A stretch of 24,011 nucleotides of DNA from an uncultured bacterium (GCA_905214435.1 CAJMMA010000030.1:1-24011); one strand, 5' to 3'; shown: positions 7,629-15,638, numbered from the stretch's first letter. Notes: a model not told the origin generated them from the letters alone. Translations and numbers: made by a program.

Positions 7629-7648
7629 TTTCTGACATATGCCAGAAA
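7629..7648. promoter_or_regulatory. Palindromic operator, site 1
   Basis: TTTCTGACATATGCCAGAAA is a 20-bp palindrome with 9 of 10 positions symmetric. It lies just upstream of the proposed -35 of the DUF134–NifX gene and shares the TCTGACATATG core with a second site 53 bp downstream (centre to centre). The natural candidate ligand is the helix-turn-helix domain of the downstream gene product (inference). Confidence 0.6.
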
Positions 7649-7652
7649 TGCC

Positions 7653-7680
7653 TTGCACGCTTCCATATGCGCGCTATCCT
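7653..7680 (+). promoter_or_regulatory. Candidate promoter of the DUF134–NifX gene
   Basis: TTGCAC (7653-7658) and TATCCT (7675-7680) are spaced by 16 bases, predicting a start near 7687 and a leader of about 25 bases that contains the GGAG ribosome-binding site. Palindrome 1 lies just upstream of the -35 and palindrome 2 covers the predicted start, consistent with repression. Confidence 0.45.
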
Positions 7681-7683
7681 ATT

Positions 7684-7699
7684 GTTGACATATGTCAGA
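7684..7699. promoter_or_regulatory. Palindromic operator, site 2
   Basis: The core TGACATATGTCA (7686-7697) is a perfect 12-bp palindrome. Its right half extends to TCTGACAT when read on the minus strand, identical to the half-site of site 1. It overlaps the predicted transcription start of the DUF134–NifX gene. Confidence 0.6.
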
Positions 7700-7711
7700 T
7701 TTGGAGTGTGT

Positions 7712-8476
7712 ATGGCAGGAAGACGCGAAAAATTGCGCCGCGTTGGAATCATTCCCGAATATCGCGGTTTTACCCCCGATGGCCTTGCCAGCGGAGACGC
7801 CATCGACATGACAGTCGACGAGCTCGAGGTGCTGCGCCTCTGCGACCTGGAAGGCCTCAATCAGGAGGCTGTCGCCCAGCACATGGGCATTGCCCGCGCC
7901 ACCGTGGCGGCAATCTGCAGTCGCGCGCATCGCAAAGTGGCAAACGCGCTGGTCAATGGACGGGCGCTCGTAATCGAGGGCGGAAATATCGCGTACTCCC
8001 CTATCACCACGACGATGGCCGCATGGCCAGCAAAGGAGGTCGGCACCATGAGGGTGGCAACGACGTACGACAACGGCAACATCTTTATGCACTTTGGCCG
8101 CAGCGAGCAGTTCAAGATCTACGACATCCAGGACGGCAAGGTGCTTAACGAGCAGGTCGTAGGCACCGGTGGCACCGGTCATGGCGCGCTGGCGGGTCTG
8201 CTCGCCAACGGCGGCGTCGACACGCTCATCTGCGGCGGCATCGGCGGTGGCGCTATCAACGCGCTCGCCCAGGCGGGCATCACCGTCTATGCGGGAGCCC
8301 AGGGCAGTTGCGACGCTTGCGTCGAGGCCCTTATCGCCGGCACGCTCGCACAGAACGGCGAGGCCACGTGCGGCTGCCACGGCCATGACCACGAGCACGC
8401 CCATGAGCACGGCAAATCCTGTGGCTGCCACGGCCACCACGACCATGATGGACATGAGGGCTGCAGCTGCCACTAG
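7712..8476 (+). CDS. DUF134 helix-turn-helix / NifX-type cluster-binding fusion with His-rich tail
   Basis: This encodes 254 residues in three parts. Residues 1-~95 are a DUF134 domain: a basic N-terminus, M-T-V-D-E-L-E-V-L-R-L-C-D-L-E-G-L, then a sigma-70 region 4-like helix-turn-helix (Q-E-A-V-A-Q-H-M-G-I-A-R-A-T-V). Residues ~113-212 match the dinitrogenase iron-molybdenum cofactor-binding domain (NifX/NifB/NafY type), with F-M-H-F-G-R-S-E-Q-F near 125-134 and the Gly-rich T-L-I-C-G-G-I-G-G-G-A near 171-181. Residues 220-254 are mostly His, Cys, Gly and Asp, likely binding metal. The ATG at 7712 has GGAG 5 bases upstream. No nitrogenase genes are nearby, so nitrogen fixation is unlikely. 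A metal- or Fe-S-responsive, self-regulating transcription factor is my inference from the domains and palindromes. A second translation start lies inside the gene. Confidence 0.88.
   Translation: MAGRREKLRRVGIIPEYRGFTPDGLASGDAIDMTVDELEVLRLCDLEGLNQEAVAQHMGIARATVAAICSRAHRKVANALVNGRALVIEGGNIAYSPITTTMAAWPAKEVGTMRVATTYDNGNIFMHFGRSEQFKIYDIQDGKVLNEQVVGTGGTGHGALAGLLANGGVDTLICGGIGGGAINALAQAGITVYAGAQGSCDACVEALIAGTLAQNGEATCGCHGHDHEHAHEHGKSCGCHGHHDHDGHEGCSCH
8032..8050 (+). promoter_or_regulatory. Internal Shine-Dalgarno and ATG inside the fusion gene
   Basis: AAAGGAGGT at 8032-8040, the consensus ribosome-binding sequence, is followed by an in-frame ATG at 8048-8050 with ideal spacing. It lies exactly at the junction between the DUF134 and NifX-type domains. 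Initiation here would make a 142-residue stand-alone cluster-binding protein with the His/Cys tail. This signal is stronger than the one used for the full-length start. Confidence 0.6.
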
Positions 8477-8534
8477 CGGCAAATACCCTGGCGCGAACGC
8501 ACTTCCACGCGCGCAAACAAACGACGAACTAACG

Positions 8535-8572
8535 GCGAAGGCCGCCTGGAATACCATCCAGGCGGCCTTCGC
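8535..8572. terminator. Bidirectional terminator-like hairpin between convergent genes
   Basis: A perfect 16-bp inverted repeat (GCGAAGGCCGCCTGGA and its complement) with a 6-base loop lies 58 bases after the DUF134–NifX stop and 20 bases after the ffh stop on the opposite strand. The stem is very stable, but neither side has a clear T-run, so it is a strong hairpin and only a probable terminator. Confidence 0.6.
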
Positions 8573-8592
8573 TGCAATCGGCTAACCAGTCG

Positions 8593-10068
8593 CTACTTTT
8601 TATTGCGCATCTGCGCTTCCATCTGGCGCAGCAGGTCCATATCGGACTTAGGACCACCTGTTCCCAGGCCGCCCATGCCGCCCAAGCCCATGGCATCCAG
8701 ACCGGGAATATTGGGCATGCGCATCTTTTTGCCCTTCTTACCCTTTTTGCCCTTCTTGCCACCAGCCTGTGCCTGATTGGCCATCGTGCGCATGCGGCCC
8801 ATCATCTTGTTCATCTCGCCCCACTGCTTCATAAGGCTGTTGACCTCGGTGGGGGTTACGCCGGCGCCCTTGGCAATGCGGGCGCGGCGCTGGCCGTTGA
8901 TGATGGAGGGACGCAGGCGCTCCTCCTTGGTCATCGACATGATGATGGCCTCGTTCTTATCGAAGATGCCCTCGTCCAGGTTGCCGCCCATCTGGTTGAG
9001 CGCGCGCTGGCCGCCAGGAAGCATACCCAGAATGCCCTTCATGCCGCCCATCTTTTTGACAGCTTTCATCTGGTCGAGCATGTCGTTCATGGTGAAGCCC
9101 TCGCGCAGCATACGCTCGGCAGCCTCAAGCTGCTCCGCATCGGCTGCCTCCTGGGCCTTCTCGATAATACCTACGACATCACCCATGCCCAAGATGCGCT
9201 TGGCCATGCGGTCCGGGTAAAACGGCTCCAGCGAGTCGGGCTTCTCGCCCATGCTCACGAACTTGATGGGCTTGCCGGTCACCTGACGCACCGAAAGTGC
9301 GCCACCGCCACGGGCGTCACCGTCGAGCTTGGAGATGATAACACCGTCAAAGTCAGTGCGCTCGGCGAAGGTCGAGACGACGTTGACGATATCCTGGCCG
9401 GTCATGGCATCGACGACCATCAGCACCTGATCGGGCTTGACGGCCTTCTTGATGTCCACGGCCTCCTGCATCATTTGCTCGTCGATCTGCAGACGACCGG
9501 CGGTATCGACAATGACCACGTCACGCAGGTGGTCGACGGCCTCCTGGATGGCGCCCTTGGCGATATCGACCGGGTGCTCGCCGTCACCGCGGAAGACCGG
9601 CACGCCGATCTCGCCACCGAGCGTGGCAAGCTGGTCGGCAGCAGCGGGACGGTAGACGTCGCACGCGGCGAGCAGCGGCGAGCGGCCCTGCTTCTTGAGC
9701 AGGTAAGCCAGCTTTACGGCCGCCGTGGTCTTACCGGAGCCCTGCAGGCCCACGAGCATGATGACATTAGGAATGCGGTTACTAAAAACGAGCTTGCTCT
9801 CGGTGGAGCCGAGCATCTCGGTGAGCTCGTCGAGCACGATCTTGACGACGTTTTGCGCCGGCGACAGCGACTCCATGACCTCGGCGGTCATGCAGCGCTC
9901 CTTGGTCTTAGCAACGAACTCCTTGACGACCTTAAAGTTAACGTCGGCCTCGAGCAGCGCCATGCGAATGTCGCGCATGGCCGAGGTGATATCGGCCTCG
10001 GTCAGCTTACCCTTGCCGCGCAGGCGGTCAAATGTGTCGTTGAGACGATCGCTCAGGGAATCAAACAC
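8593..10068 (-). CDS. ffh: Signal recognition particle protein Ffh
   Basis: This encodes a 491-residue SRP GTPase that binds 4.5S RNA and nascent signal sequences and hands ribosomes to FtsY at the membrane. It has an N-terminal helical bundle (~1-95) and a G domain with P-loop G-L-Q-G-S-G-K-T-T at 107-115, D-T-A-G-R at 188-192 and S-K-L-D-G at 246-250. The Met-rich M domain runs from ~325 to 435 and includes the S-M-T-x-x-E block and the R-R-x-R-I-A-K-G-A-G RNA-binding segment. The tail has a Lys/Gly repeat (K-K-G-K-K-G-K-K-G-K-K) and then a Met/Gly-rich end. The start is GTG with AAGGAG 6 bases before it. It is last in the long operon, 10 bases after ftsY. Confidence 0.97.
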   Translation of the reverse strand: MFDSLSDRLNDTFDRLRGKGKLTEADITSAMRDIRMALLEADVNFKVVKEFVAKTKERCMTAEVMESLSPAQNVVKIVLDELTEMLGSTESKLVFSNRIPNVIMLVGLQGSGKTTAAVKLAYLLKKQGRSPLLAACDVYRPAAADQLATLGGEIGVPVFRGDGEHPVDIAKGAIQEAVDHLRDVVIVDTAGRLQIDEQMMQEAVDIKKAVKPDQVLMVVDAMTGQDIVNVVSTFAERTDFDGVIISKLDGDARGGGALSVRQVTGKPIKFVSMGEKPDSLEPFYPDRMAKRILGMGDVVGIIEKAQEAADAEQLEAAERMLREGFTMNDMLDQMKAVKKMGGMKGILGMLPGGQRALNQMGGNLDEGIFDKNEAIIMSMTKEERLRPSIINGQRRARIAKGAGVTPTEVNSLMKQWGEMNKMMGRMRTMANQAQAGGKKGKKGKKGKKMRMPNIPGLDAMGLGGMGGLGTGGPKSDMDLLRQMEAQMRNKK

Positions 10069-10078
10069 TGGTTACTCC

Positions 10079-10996
10079 TTAGTTGGACTCGCCCACCAGG
10101 GCGCGGCAGAAATCTTTGGCGTTAAACTCCTGCAGGTCATCGACCTGCTCGCCCACGCCGATGCGAAGGATCGGGAGCTTGAGCTTCTCGGCCACGGCCA
10201 TGGCGATGCCGCCCTTAGCCGTGCCGTCGAGCTTTGTCATGATAATACCGTCCAGGCCAAGCGCCTCATTAAACTCGAGCGCCTGGTTCAGGCCGTTTTG
10301 GCCCGTTGCGGCATCGATCACGAGGACGACCGAGACGGGCATGGGGCCGGCGGCCATATTGGTGGCGCGCTTACGCGTCACGTTGACCACCTTGGCAAGC
10401 TCACGCATGAGCTCGGGGCTCGTGTGCAGACGACCGGCGGTATCGATAAGCACCAGGTCGCTGCCGCGCTTGTCGGCCTCGTCGAGCACGTCGTAGCAAA
10501 CGCTTGCCGGGTCGGAGCCGCGGTCGCGCTTGATGACGGGGACGCCGGCGCGCTGGCCCCACACATCGAGCTGCTCGATGGCGGCGGCGCGGAAGGTATC
10601 GGCCGAGCCGATCACGACATTCTTGCCGCGGGCAGCCATGGCGCTCGCGATCTTGCCGACCGTCGTAGTCTTGCCGGCACCATTAATGCCCACAAACAGC
10701 ACGCAGCTCGGCGTGTCGGCGAACGGATCGCGCTCGGCGGGCACAAAATGTTGCTCGAGTTGCTCGGCCAGGGCACGACGGAGTTGCGGGGCGGTCTTGA
10801 GGTTCTTCTTGGCCGCGGCATCGCGCAGGTCATCGGACACCTTGATCGCGACCTCGGCACCCATGTCACCCATGACGAGGGTGTCCTCTAGGTCCTCCCA
10901 AAAATCCTCGTCGACCTCGCCGCCAAAGTAAAAGACCTCGTTAAGGGCCTCGCGGCTGCGCTCAAGTCCGCGCGAGAGAGCATCGAAGAATCCCAT
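10079..10996 (-). CDS. ftsY: SRP receptor GTPase FtsY
   Basis: This encodes a 305-residue membrane-associated GTPase that pairs with Ffh to deliver ribosome-nascent chain complexes to the translocon. The NG domain begins almost at once: a short amphipathic N-terminus (M-G-F-F-D-A-L-S-R-G-L), the helical N domain to ~85, then P-loop G-I-N-G-A-G-K-T-T at 103-111, D-T-F-R-A-A-A near 133-139, D-T-A-G-R at 185-189 and T-K-L-D-G at 254-258. The long acidic A domain of the E. coli protein is absent, as is usual in Gram-positive lineages. The start ATG overlaps the smc stop by one base (TAATG), implying translational coupling. ffh follows 10 bases after its stop. Confidence 0.97.
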   Translation of the reverse strand: MGFFDALSRGLERSREALNEVFYFGGEVDEDFWEDLEDTLVMGDMGAEVAIKVSDDLRDAAAKKNLKTAPQLRRALAEQLEQHFVPAERDPFADTPSCVLFVGINGAGKTTTVGKIASAMAARGKNVVIGSADTFRAAAIEQLDVWGQRAGVPVIKRDRGSDPASVCYDVLDEADKRGSDLVLIDTAGRLHTSPELMRELAKVVNVTRKRATNMAAGPMPVSVVLVIDAATGQNGLNQALEFNEALGLDGIIMTKLDGTAKGGIAMAVAEKLKLPILRIGVGEQVDDLQEFNAKDFCRALVGESN

Positions 10997-13900
10997 TATG
11001 CATTCACGACCTTTCCGGTTTCGCGATCGAGTTTTTGCGAGACGACGCGACTGACGCCGTCGGCTTGCATCGAGACGCCGTAGAGGACGTCAGCGTCCTC
11101 CATAGTACGGCGCTGATGCGAGATAACCAAGAGCTGCGTATCGGAACGCAACACGTCGAGCGCGCCGATGAGCTTGGACAGGTTGGCGTCATCGAGTGCC
11201 GCCTCGACCTCGTCCAGCACATAGAACGGCACCGTGCGCGTGCGATACACGGCAAAGAGCAGGGCGAGCGCCGTCAGGCTCTTCTCGCCGCCCGACATGA
11301 GCATCATCTTGGTGATGCGCTTGCCGCGCGGCTGCGCCACGACCTCGATGCCCGTCTCGGCCGGATGCTCGGGGTCGGTCATCTCCAGATGCGCCTGACC
11401 ACCCGGGAACAGCATGGCAAAGATCTCACGGAAGTTCGCATCGACCTTCTCGAAGGTCACCAAGAAGGCTTTACGCATCTTACGGTCGATGGCCACGGTA
11501 ATCTTGGTGAGCGCCTTGCGCGCGCTCTCCAGATCGGCCAGCTGCCCCTCGATGTAATCGGCGCGGCGCTTGAGCTGCTCGTACTCCTCCATGGCAACCT
11601 GGTTCACAGGGCCCAGGTTGTTAATCTGGCGCACGAGCTGGTTGAGCTCGCGCTCGGCGGCGTCGCGGTCGGTGGGAGCAGGAAGCATGAGCGCTTCCTC
11701 GAGCACCGTAGTGCCATCGGCGGTAATGGCCTTGATGGCCGCCTCCACCTGCACCTCGAGCTTGCCGCGGGAAACCTTGAACTCGTTTTGCGTCGCCGTG
11801 GCGGCATCGACCCGCTCCTTGGCGCGGGAGACCTCGGCCTTGGCGTCTTCGATGGTCTTCTTGAGCGAGGCCGAGTCCGCCTCCTCGAGCGAAGCCTGAT
11901 CACGCAGACGCGCGGCCCAATCCGATGCGCGATCCAGCAGGGCCGAATAGCGCTCGTGCATGGGGTCGACACGCAGGCGCAGCAGCTCGAGTGAGCGCGA
12001 GGCCTGGCGTGTTCCGCGGATACGGCGGTCGATGCCCTCGAGTCGATGCTCCAAGTCGGGCACACGGCCCTTCAGCGAACGCAGACGCTCGCTCGTCTGA
12101 GCCAGGCGGACCTTGGCATCGGCGAGCTTGCCGGCTGCCTCGGAATCGTCACGACGCACGCGATCGAGCTCGTCGTTGGCTTCGGCAATCTGGAGACCCA
12201 GGTCGCCTGCCTGCGCGCGGGCCTCGTCGCGCGAACGGGTGAGTTCGTCAACGCGCGGGCGCGCAGCGCGAACGGCCTCGGCGGCCTGCTCGCGGCGCTT
12301 GGAGATGCGCACGCGCTCGACCTCGGCGTTGTTGGCGCTTTGCTCCAGGCGGCCAATCTCGGAGAGCAGCGAGCGGCGCTCGCCCTCAAGACGGGCGATC
12401 TCGCCGGCGGCATCGCCCTCGGCGGCACGTGCCTCCTCGACGGCGGCGTTGGCCTCAACGACTTGGTCCGAAGCATGCTCAAAGATGGCAGCCAGATCGG
12501 GTTCCAGGCCCTCGAGCTCACGGATGCGGCGCTTGCGCTCCAAGGCACCCGAAGCCTCGCCGGCATCGAGCCCCACGCGCACCAGACCACCACAGCTCAC
12601 GCGGGCGCCATCGGGAGTCACGTAGGTCACACCGTCAACGACAGGGGCAGCCAACGCGGCAGCCAAGTCATCGACCACGTAATAGCCGCCAAGAAGGGCC
12701 TCGACAACCGGGCCATAACCGGAGCGCACGGACAGACGATCGACCAGACGCGTACCGGCAGCACCATTGGCAGCAGCACCGCCGCTCACGCCGCGCGCCA
12801 CCAACAGCGCCTCGCCCGAAGCCTTCTTTTGGTCCAAAGCCGCACGACCGGCGCGCTCAAGTGTAGCGGCATCATCAAACAAAAGAGCATCGATATCGCC
12901 GGCAAGTAGTTGCTCAACCAGGCCCTCAAGCTCACGAGGGGCGTCGAGCACGTCGCCCAGACGGCCTGAGACATCATCGCCCAGTGCGCCCATCAGACGG
13001 CTCACCAGCGGCGAGCTGTCTGCCATGCGGGCATCGAGCTTCTTTTGGCTGGCAAGCTCCGAGCGCACCTCGGACAGCTTGTTGCGCGCCTCGCTCTCGC
13101 GGGCACGTAGATCCTTAAGGGCTGCACGGGCGACCTCGGTAGCCTCGCGCGCATCAATCTGGGCTTGACGGGCCTGATCGAGTGCACCCTCAAGCTCCTC
13201 GGCGCGGTCGCGACGGCTCTCGAGTGAGGCCGTGACCTCCTCGAGCTGGTCATCGATCTGCTCCAGGCGCGAGGCATACATGTTGTCCTCGACCTCGGCG
13301 TTGCTCAACGAGTCCTTCACCTTGGCGAGTTCGAGCGCCGCGTTATCGGCCACACGCTGCACATCGCGTTGCTCACGCGTAAGCTGCGAAATCTGATTGT
13401 CGAGCGTCACGCGCCGCTCGTGGAGCTCGGCGGCGGCAGGTCCGGCGGCGTCAACGTCCTCCTGGGCCTGCATGTGCGCGCCGGTCACTTCCTCAAGCTG
13501 CGCACGCGCGTCCTCGAGCTCCTCTACCACGCGACGACGCTGATGCTCGGAGCTCGAGATCTGGCCGCGCATGTCGGACAGGCGCGACACCATGTTGTGG
13601 CCCTTTTCCTCGAGCAGGCGCATATCGGAGTTAATGCGGCCGACCACGTCTTGCATATGGCGGCGCTGCTCGCCCAGATCGCCCACAAACAGGCCCTTTT
13701 CCTCGAGCATGACCTGGAGCTTCTCGAGCTCGCGTTCCTTTTCGCCCAAGCGGTACTGCGCAAGCTCCAGCTCGGCGGCACCTTCCTTGGAGCGGCTCTC
13801 CAAGTCGTTCCACTGCGACTGCAGCGAACGCAGCTCGTCGACGGCCAGCATCTGCGTAAGCTCGTTCGCGCGCGAGGACAGCTCTTTATACTTGCGCGCG

Positions 13901-14532
13901 CGATCGACCTGACGCTCCAGCGGTCGCAGCTGACGGGCAATTTCCTTATTGATGTCGCGGGCACGCGTCAGGTGCTCGTCCATCGATTTAATCTTTCTGA
14001 GCGCACGCTCCTTGCGGCGCTTGTGCTTGGAGATGCCGGCGGCCTCCTCGATGAGGGCGCGGCGCTCCTCGGGGCGGCTCTGCAAAATGGCGTCGAGCTT
14101 GCCCTGGCTGATGATGGAATGCGTATCCTTGCCCAAGCCCGAATCGTGCAGGATGTCCTGAATGTCCATCAGGCGGCACGGACTCGAGTTGATGAGGTAC
14201 TCGCTTTCGCCCGAGCGATACATACGACGGGTGATGGCGACCTCGTCAAAGTCGACGGGCAGCATATGGTCCGAGTTATCGAGCACCAGCGTGACCTCGG
14301 CGACACCCACCGGCTTGCGCGCTGACGAGCCCGAGAAGATGACATCCTCCATGGCCTGGCCGCGCAGCTGCTTGGCGCTCTGCTCGCCCAGGACCCACAG
14401 AATCGAGTCAGAGATGTTCGATTTTCCCGAGCCGTTGGGACCGACGATGACGGTCAGGCCCGGCTCAAACGTCATATGGGCGCGGTCGGCAAACGACTTG
14501 AACCCTTTGAGCGTGAGGGACTTGAGATACAC
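10996..14532 (-). CDS. smc: Chromosome segregation protein SMC
   Basis: This encodes a 1178-residue condensin ATPase that organises and helps segregate the nucleoid with ScpA/ScpB. The N-terminal head has Walker A G-P-N-G-S-G-K-S-N at 31-39. Coiled coil runs from ~165 to 500, the hinge spans ~505-655 (with its Gly-rich G-G-L-V segment near 648-651), and coiled coil resumes to ~1020. The C-terminal head has the ABC signature L-M-S-G-G-E-K-S-L near 1076 and Walker B F-Y-V-L-D-E-V-E-A-A-L-D-D. Length matches bacterial SMC. The start is GTG with GAGGA upstream, 10 bases after the rnc stop. scpA and scpB are not in the window. The rnc-smc-ftsY-ffh order is a widely conserved cluster. Confidence 0.98.
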   Translation of the reverse strand: MYLKSLTLKGFKSFADRAHMTFEPGLTVIVGPNGSGKSNISDSILWVLGEQSAKQLRGQAMEDVIFSGSSARKPVGVAEVTLVLDNSDHMLPVDFDEVAITRRMYRSGESEYLINSSPCRLMDIQDILHDSGLGKDTHSIISQGKLDAILQSRPEERRALIEEAAGISKHKRRKERALRKIKSMDEHLTRARDINKEIARQLRPLERQVDRARKYKELSSRANELTQMLAVDELRSLQSQWNDLESRSKEGAAELELAQYRLGEKERELEKLQVMLEEKGLFVGDLGEQRRHMQDVVGRINSDMRLLEEKGHNMVSRLSDMRGQISSSEHQRRRVVEELEDARAQLEEVTGAHMQAQEDVDAAGPAAAELHERRVTLDNQISQLTREQRDVQRVADNAALELAKVKDSLSNAEVEDNMYASRLEQIDDQLEEVTASLESRRDRAEELEGALDQARQAQIDAREATEVARAALKDLRARESEARNKLSEVRSELASQKKLDARMADSSPLVSRLMGALGDDVSGRLGDVLDAPRELEGLVEQLLAGDIDALLFDDAATLERAGRAALDQKKASGEALLVARGVSGGAAANGAAGTRLVDRLSVRSGYGPVVEALLGGYYVVDDLAAALAAPVVDGVTYVTPDGARVSCGGLVRVGLDAGEASGALERKRRIRELEGLEPDLAAIFEHASDQVVEANAAVEEARAAEGDAAGEIARLEGERRSLLSEIGRLEQSANNAEVERVRISKRREQAAEAVRAARPRVDELTRSRDEARAQAGDLGLQIAEANDELDRVRRDDSEAAGKLADAKVRLAQTSERLRSLKGRVPDLEHRLEGIDRRIRGTRQASRSLELLRLRVDPMHERYSALLDRASDWAARLRDQASLEEADSASLKKTIEDAKAEVSRAKERVDAATATQNEFKVSRGKLEVQVEAAIKAITADGTTVLEEALMLPAPTDRDAAERELNQLVRQINNLGPVNQVAMEEYEQLKRRADYIEGQLADLESARKALTKITVAIDRKMRKAFLVTFEKVDANFREIFAMLFPGGQAHLEMTDPEHPAETGIEVVAQPRGKRITKMMLMSGGEKSLTALALLFAVYRTRTVPFYVLDEVEAALDDANLSKLIGALDVLRSDTQLLVISHQRRTMEDADVLYGVSMQADGVSRVVSQKLDRETGKVVNA

Positions 14533-14542
14533 GGTTCCTCGC

Positions 14543-15268
14543 TTAAACAGGCTTCTTGTTGAGAATCACGCCGTTGGTGGTGTAGCCCATGCGGTCAAGT
14601 GCCTCGAGTGCAGCGGCTCCCTCGGCTTCCTTCTTTGAGGAGCCGGAGCCGCGACCCTGGCGAATACCGTCGATGAGCACCACAGCGGTAAAGGTGGGCG
14701 CATGCGCGGGGCCCTCGGAGCCGACCAGCTTATACGCGGGAGGCTCATGGCCGTCTGCCTGCACGCACTCCTGCAAGAACGACTTGGGGTTCGCAGGGTG
14801 CTCGGCACGCTCGGAGGCCAGGTGCGGTTTGAGCGTACGATGGATAAAGTCCGCCGCAACATCCCAGCCGGCATCCAGGTACAGCGCACCCACGAGCGAC
14901 TCGTAGACGTTCTCGAGCGCCGAGTGCAGGCCGCGCGCGCCGGTACCGGTCTCGGAGGCACCAAATATGATGATGTCGTCGATGCCCAGCTCATGCGACA
15001 CCTCGGATAGCGTAGCGCCCGAGACAAGCGACACCTTCAGGCGCGTGAGCTTGCCCTCGTCAAACTCCGGATAGGACTCAAAGAGCGAACGGGCGACGAC
15101 GGCGCCCAAAATGGAATCGCCCAAGAACTCAAGGCGCTCATAGCTTGCCGAGACTGGCTGGCCTTCGACGGCCGAAGGATGCGTAAGGGCCGCGCGCAGC
15201 AGCACCTTGTCATTGAACTCGTGGCCCAGAATCTCCTGGGCGCGCGTAAGTCGTTCGGATAAAGCCAA
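14543..15268 (-). CDS. rnc: Ribonuclease III
   Basis: This encodes a 241-residue double-strand-specific endoribonuclease that processes rRNA precursors and structured mRNAs. The catalytic domain carries the signature E-R-L-E-F-L-G-D-S-I-L-G at 44-55 and the second acidic block A-L-E-N-V-Y-E-S-L-V-G-A-L-Y-L-D-A-G. A dsRNA-binding domain occupies ~163-235, ending with the G-S-G-S-S-K-K-E-A-E motif that contacts RNA. The start is the rare codon TTG at 15268. It is supported by GGAGG 8 bases upstream (inside the end of acpP) and by the family-like N-terminus L-S-E-R-L-x-x-A. Only 3 bases separate it from the acpP stop. Confidence 0.96.
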   Translation of the reverse strand: MALSERLTRAQEILGHEFNDKVLLRAALTHPSAVEGQPVSASYERLEFLGDSILGAVVARSLFESYPEFDEGKLTRLKVSLVSGATLSEVSHELGIDDIIIFGASETGTGARGLHSALENVYESLVGALYLDAGWDVAADFIHRTLKPHLASERAEHPANPKSFLQECVQADGHEPPAYKLVGSEGPAHAPTFTAVVLIDGIRQGRGSGSSKKEAEGAAALEALDRMGYTTNGVILNKKPV

Positions 15269-15271
15269 GAC

Positions 15272-15514
15272 CTAAGCCTCCCTGGCGTTTTCGATCGCGT
15301 CGACGGCGTCGGCGACAGAGTTGAGCGAGAGCAGGGTCTCGTCATCGATCTCGAGATTGAACTCGTCCTCGATAGCCGTAACCAGTTGCAGGCGCTCGAG
15401 CGAGTTGGCATCGAGGTCGTCAAAGGTGGTCTCATCGCTAATTTCGGCAACATCGACGCCCAGAACGTCAGCAGCGACCTCGGCGATCTTGTCGAAGATT
15501 TCGGAGCGGTCCAT
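15272..15514 (-). CDS. acpP: Acyl carrier protein
   Basis: This encodes an 80-residue acidic carrier that holds growing acyl chains on a 4'-phosphopantetheine arm. The attachment residue is Ser38 in D-A-N-S-L-E-R-L, where the usual D-S-L is N-S-L; helix II continues as Q-L-V-T-A-I-E-D-E-F. The ATG at 15514 is preferred because GAGGA lies 6 bases upstream and the protein then starts M-D-R-S-E-I-F-D-K-I; longer in-frame starts run through the intergenic region. It is followed after 3 bases by rnc. The upstream 124-bp gap to plsX contains a TAGAAT box (15586-15591, minus strand) without a clear -35 and a small CAAAAC/GTTTTG hairpin, so a local promoter is possible but unproven. Confidence 0.95.
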   Translation of the reverse strand: MDRSEIFDKIAEVAADVLGVDVAEISDETTFDDLDANSLERLQLVTAIEDEFNLEIDDETLLSLNSVADAVDAIENAREA

Positions 15515-15638
15515 AGCGCTTCCTCTCATAGTGCATGAATACCAAAAGATTGGCACCGCGCAGACGGCACCAAAACACGGTTTTGATTCTACCCCACGAC
15601 GTGCGCCGCGAGGCACATAACAACGCCCTAACTCGCTC

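Noticed and set aside
7659..7674. A third CATATG between the two palindromes
   Set aside because: Only the central six bases match; the flanks do not resemble the TCTGACAT half-site.
7712..8476. A nitrogen-fixation locus suggested by the NifX-type domain
   Set aside because: No nifHDK, nifB or related genes are present in the window, and this domain is common in non-diazotrophs.
10079..10996. FtsY lacks the long acidic N-terminal domain
   Set aside because: Short FtsY proteins are the norm outside Gammaproteobacteria; this is not a truncation.
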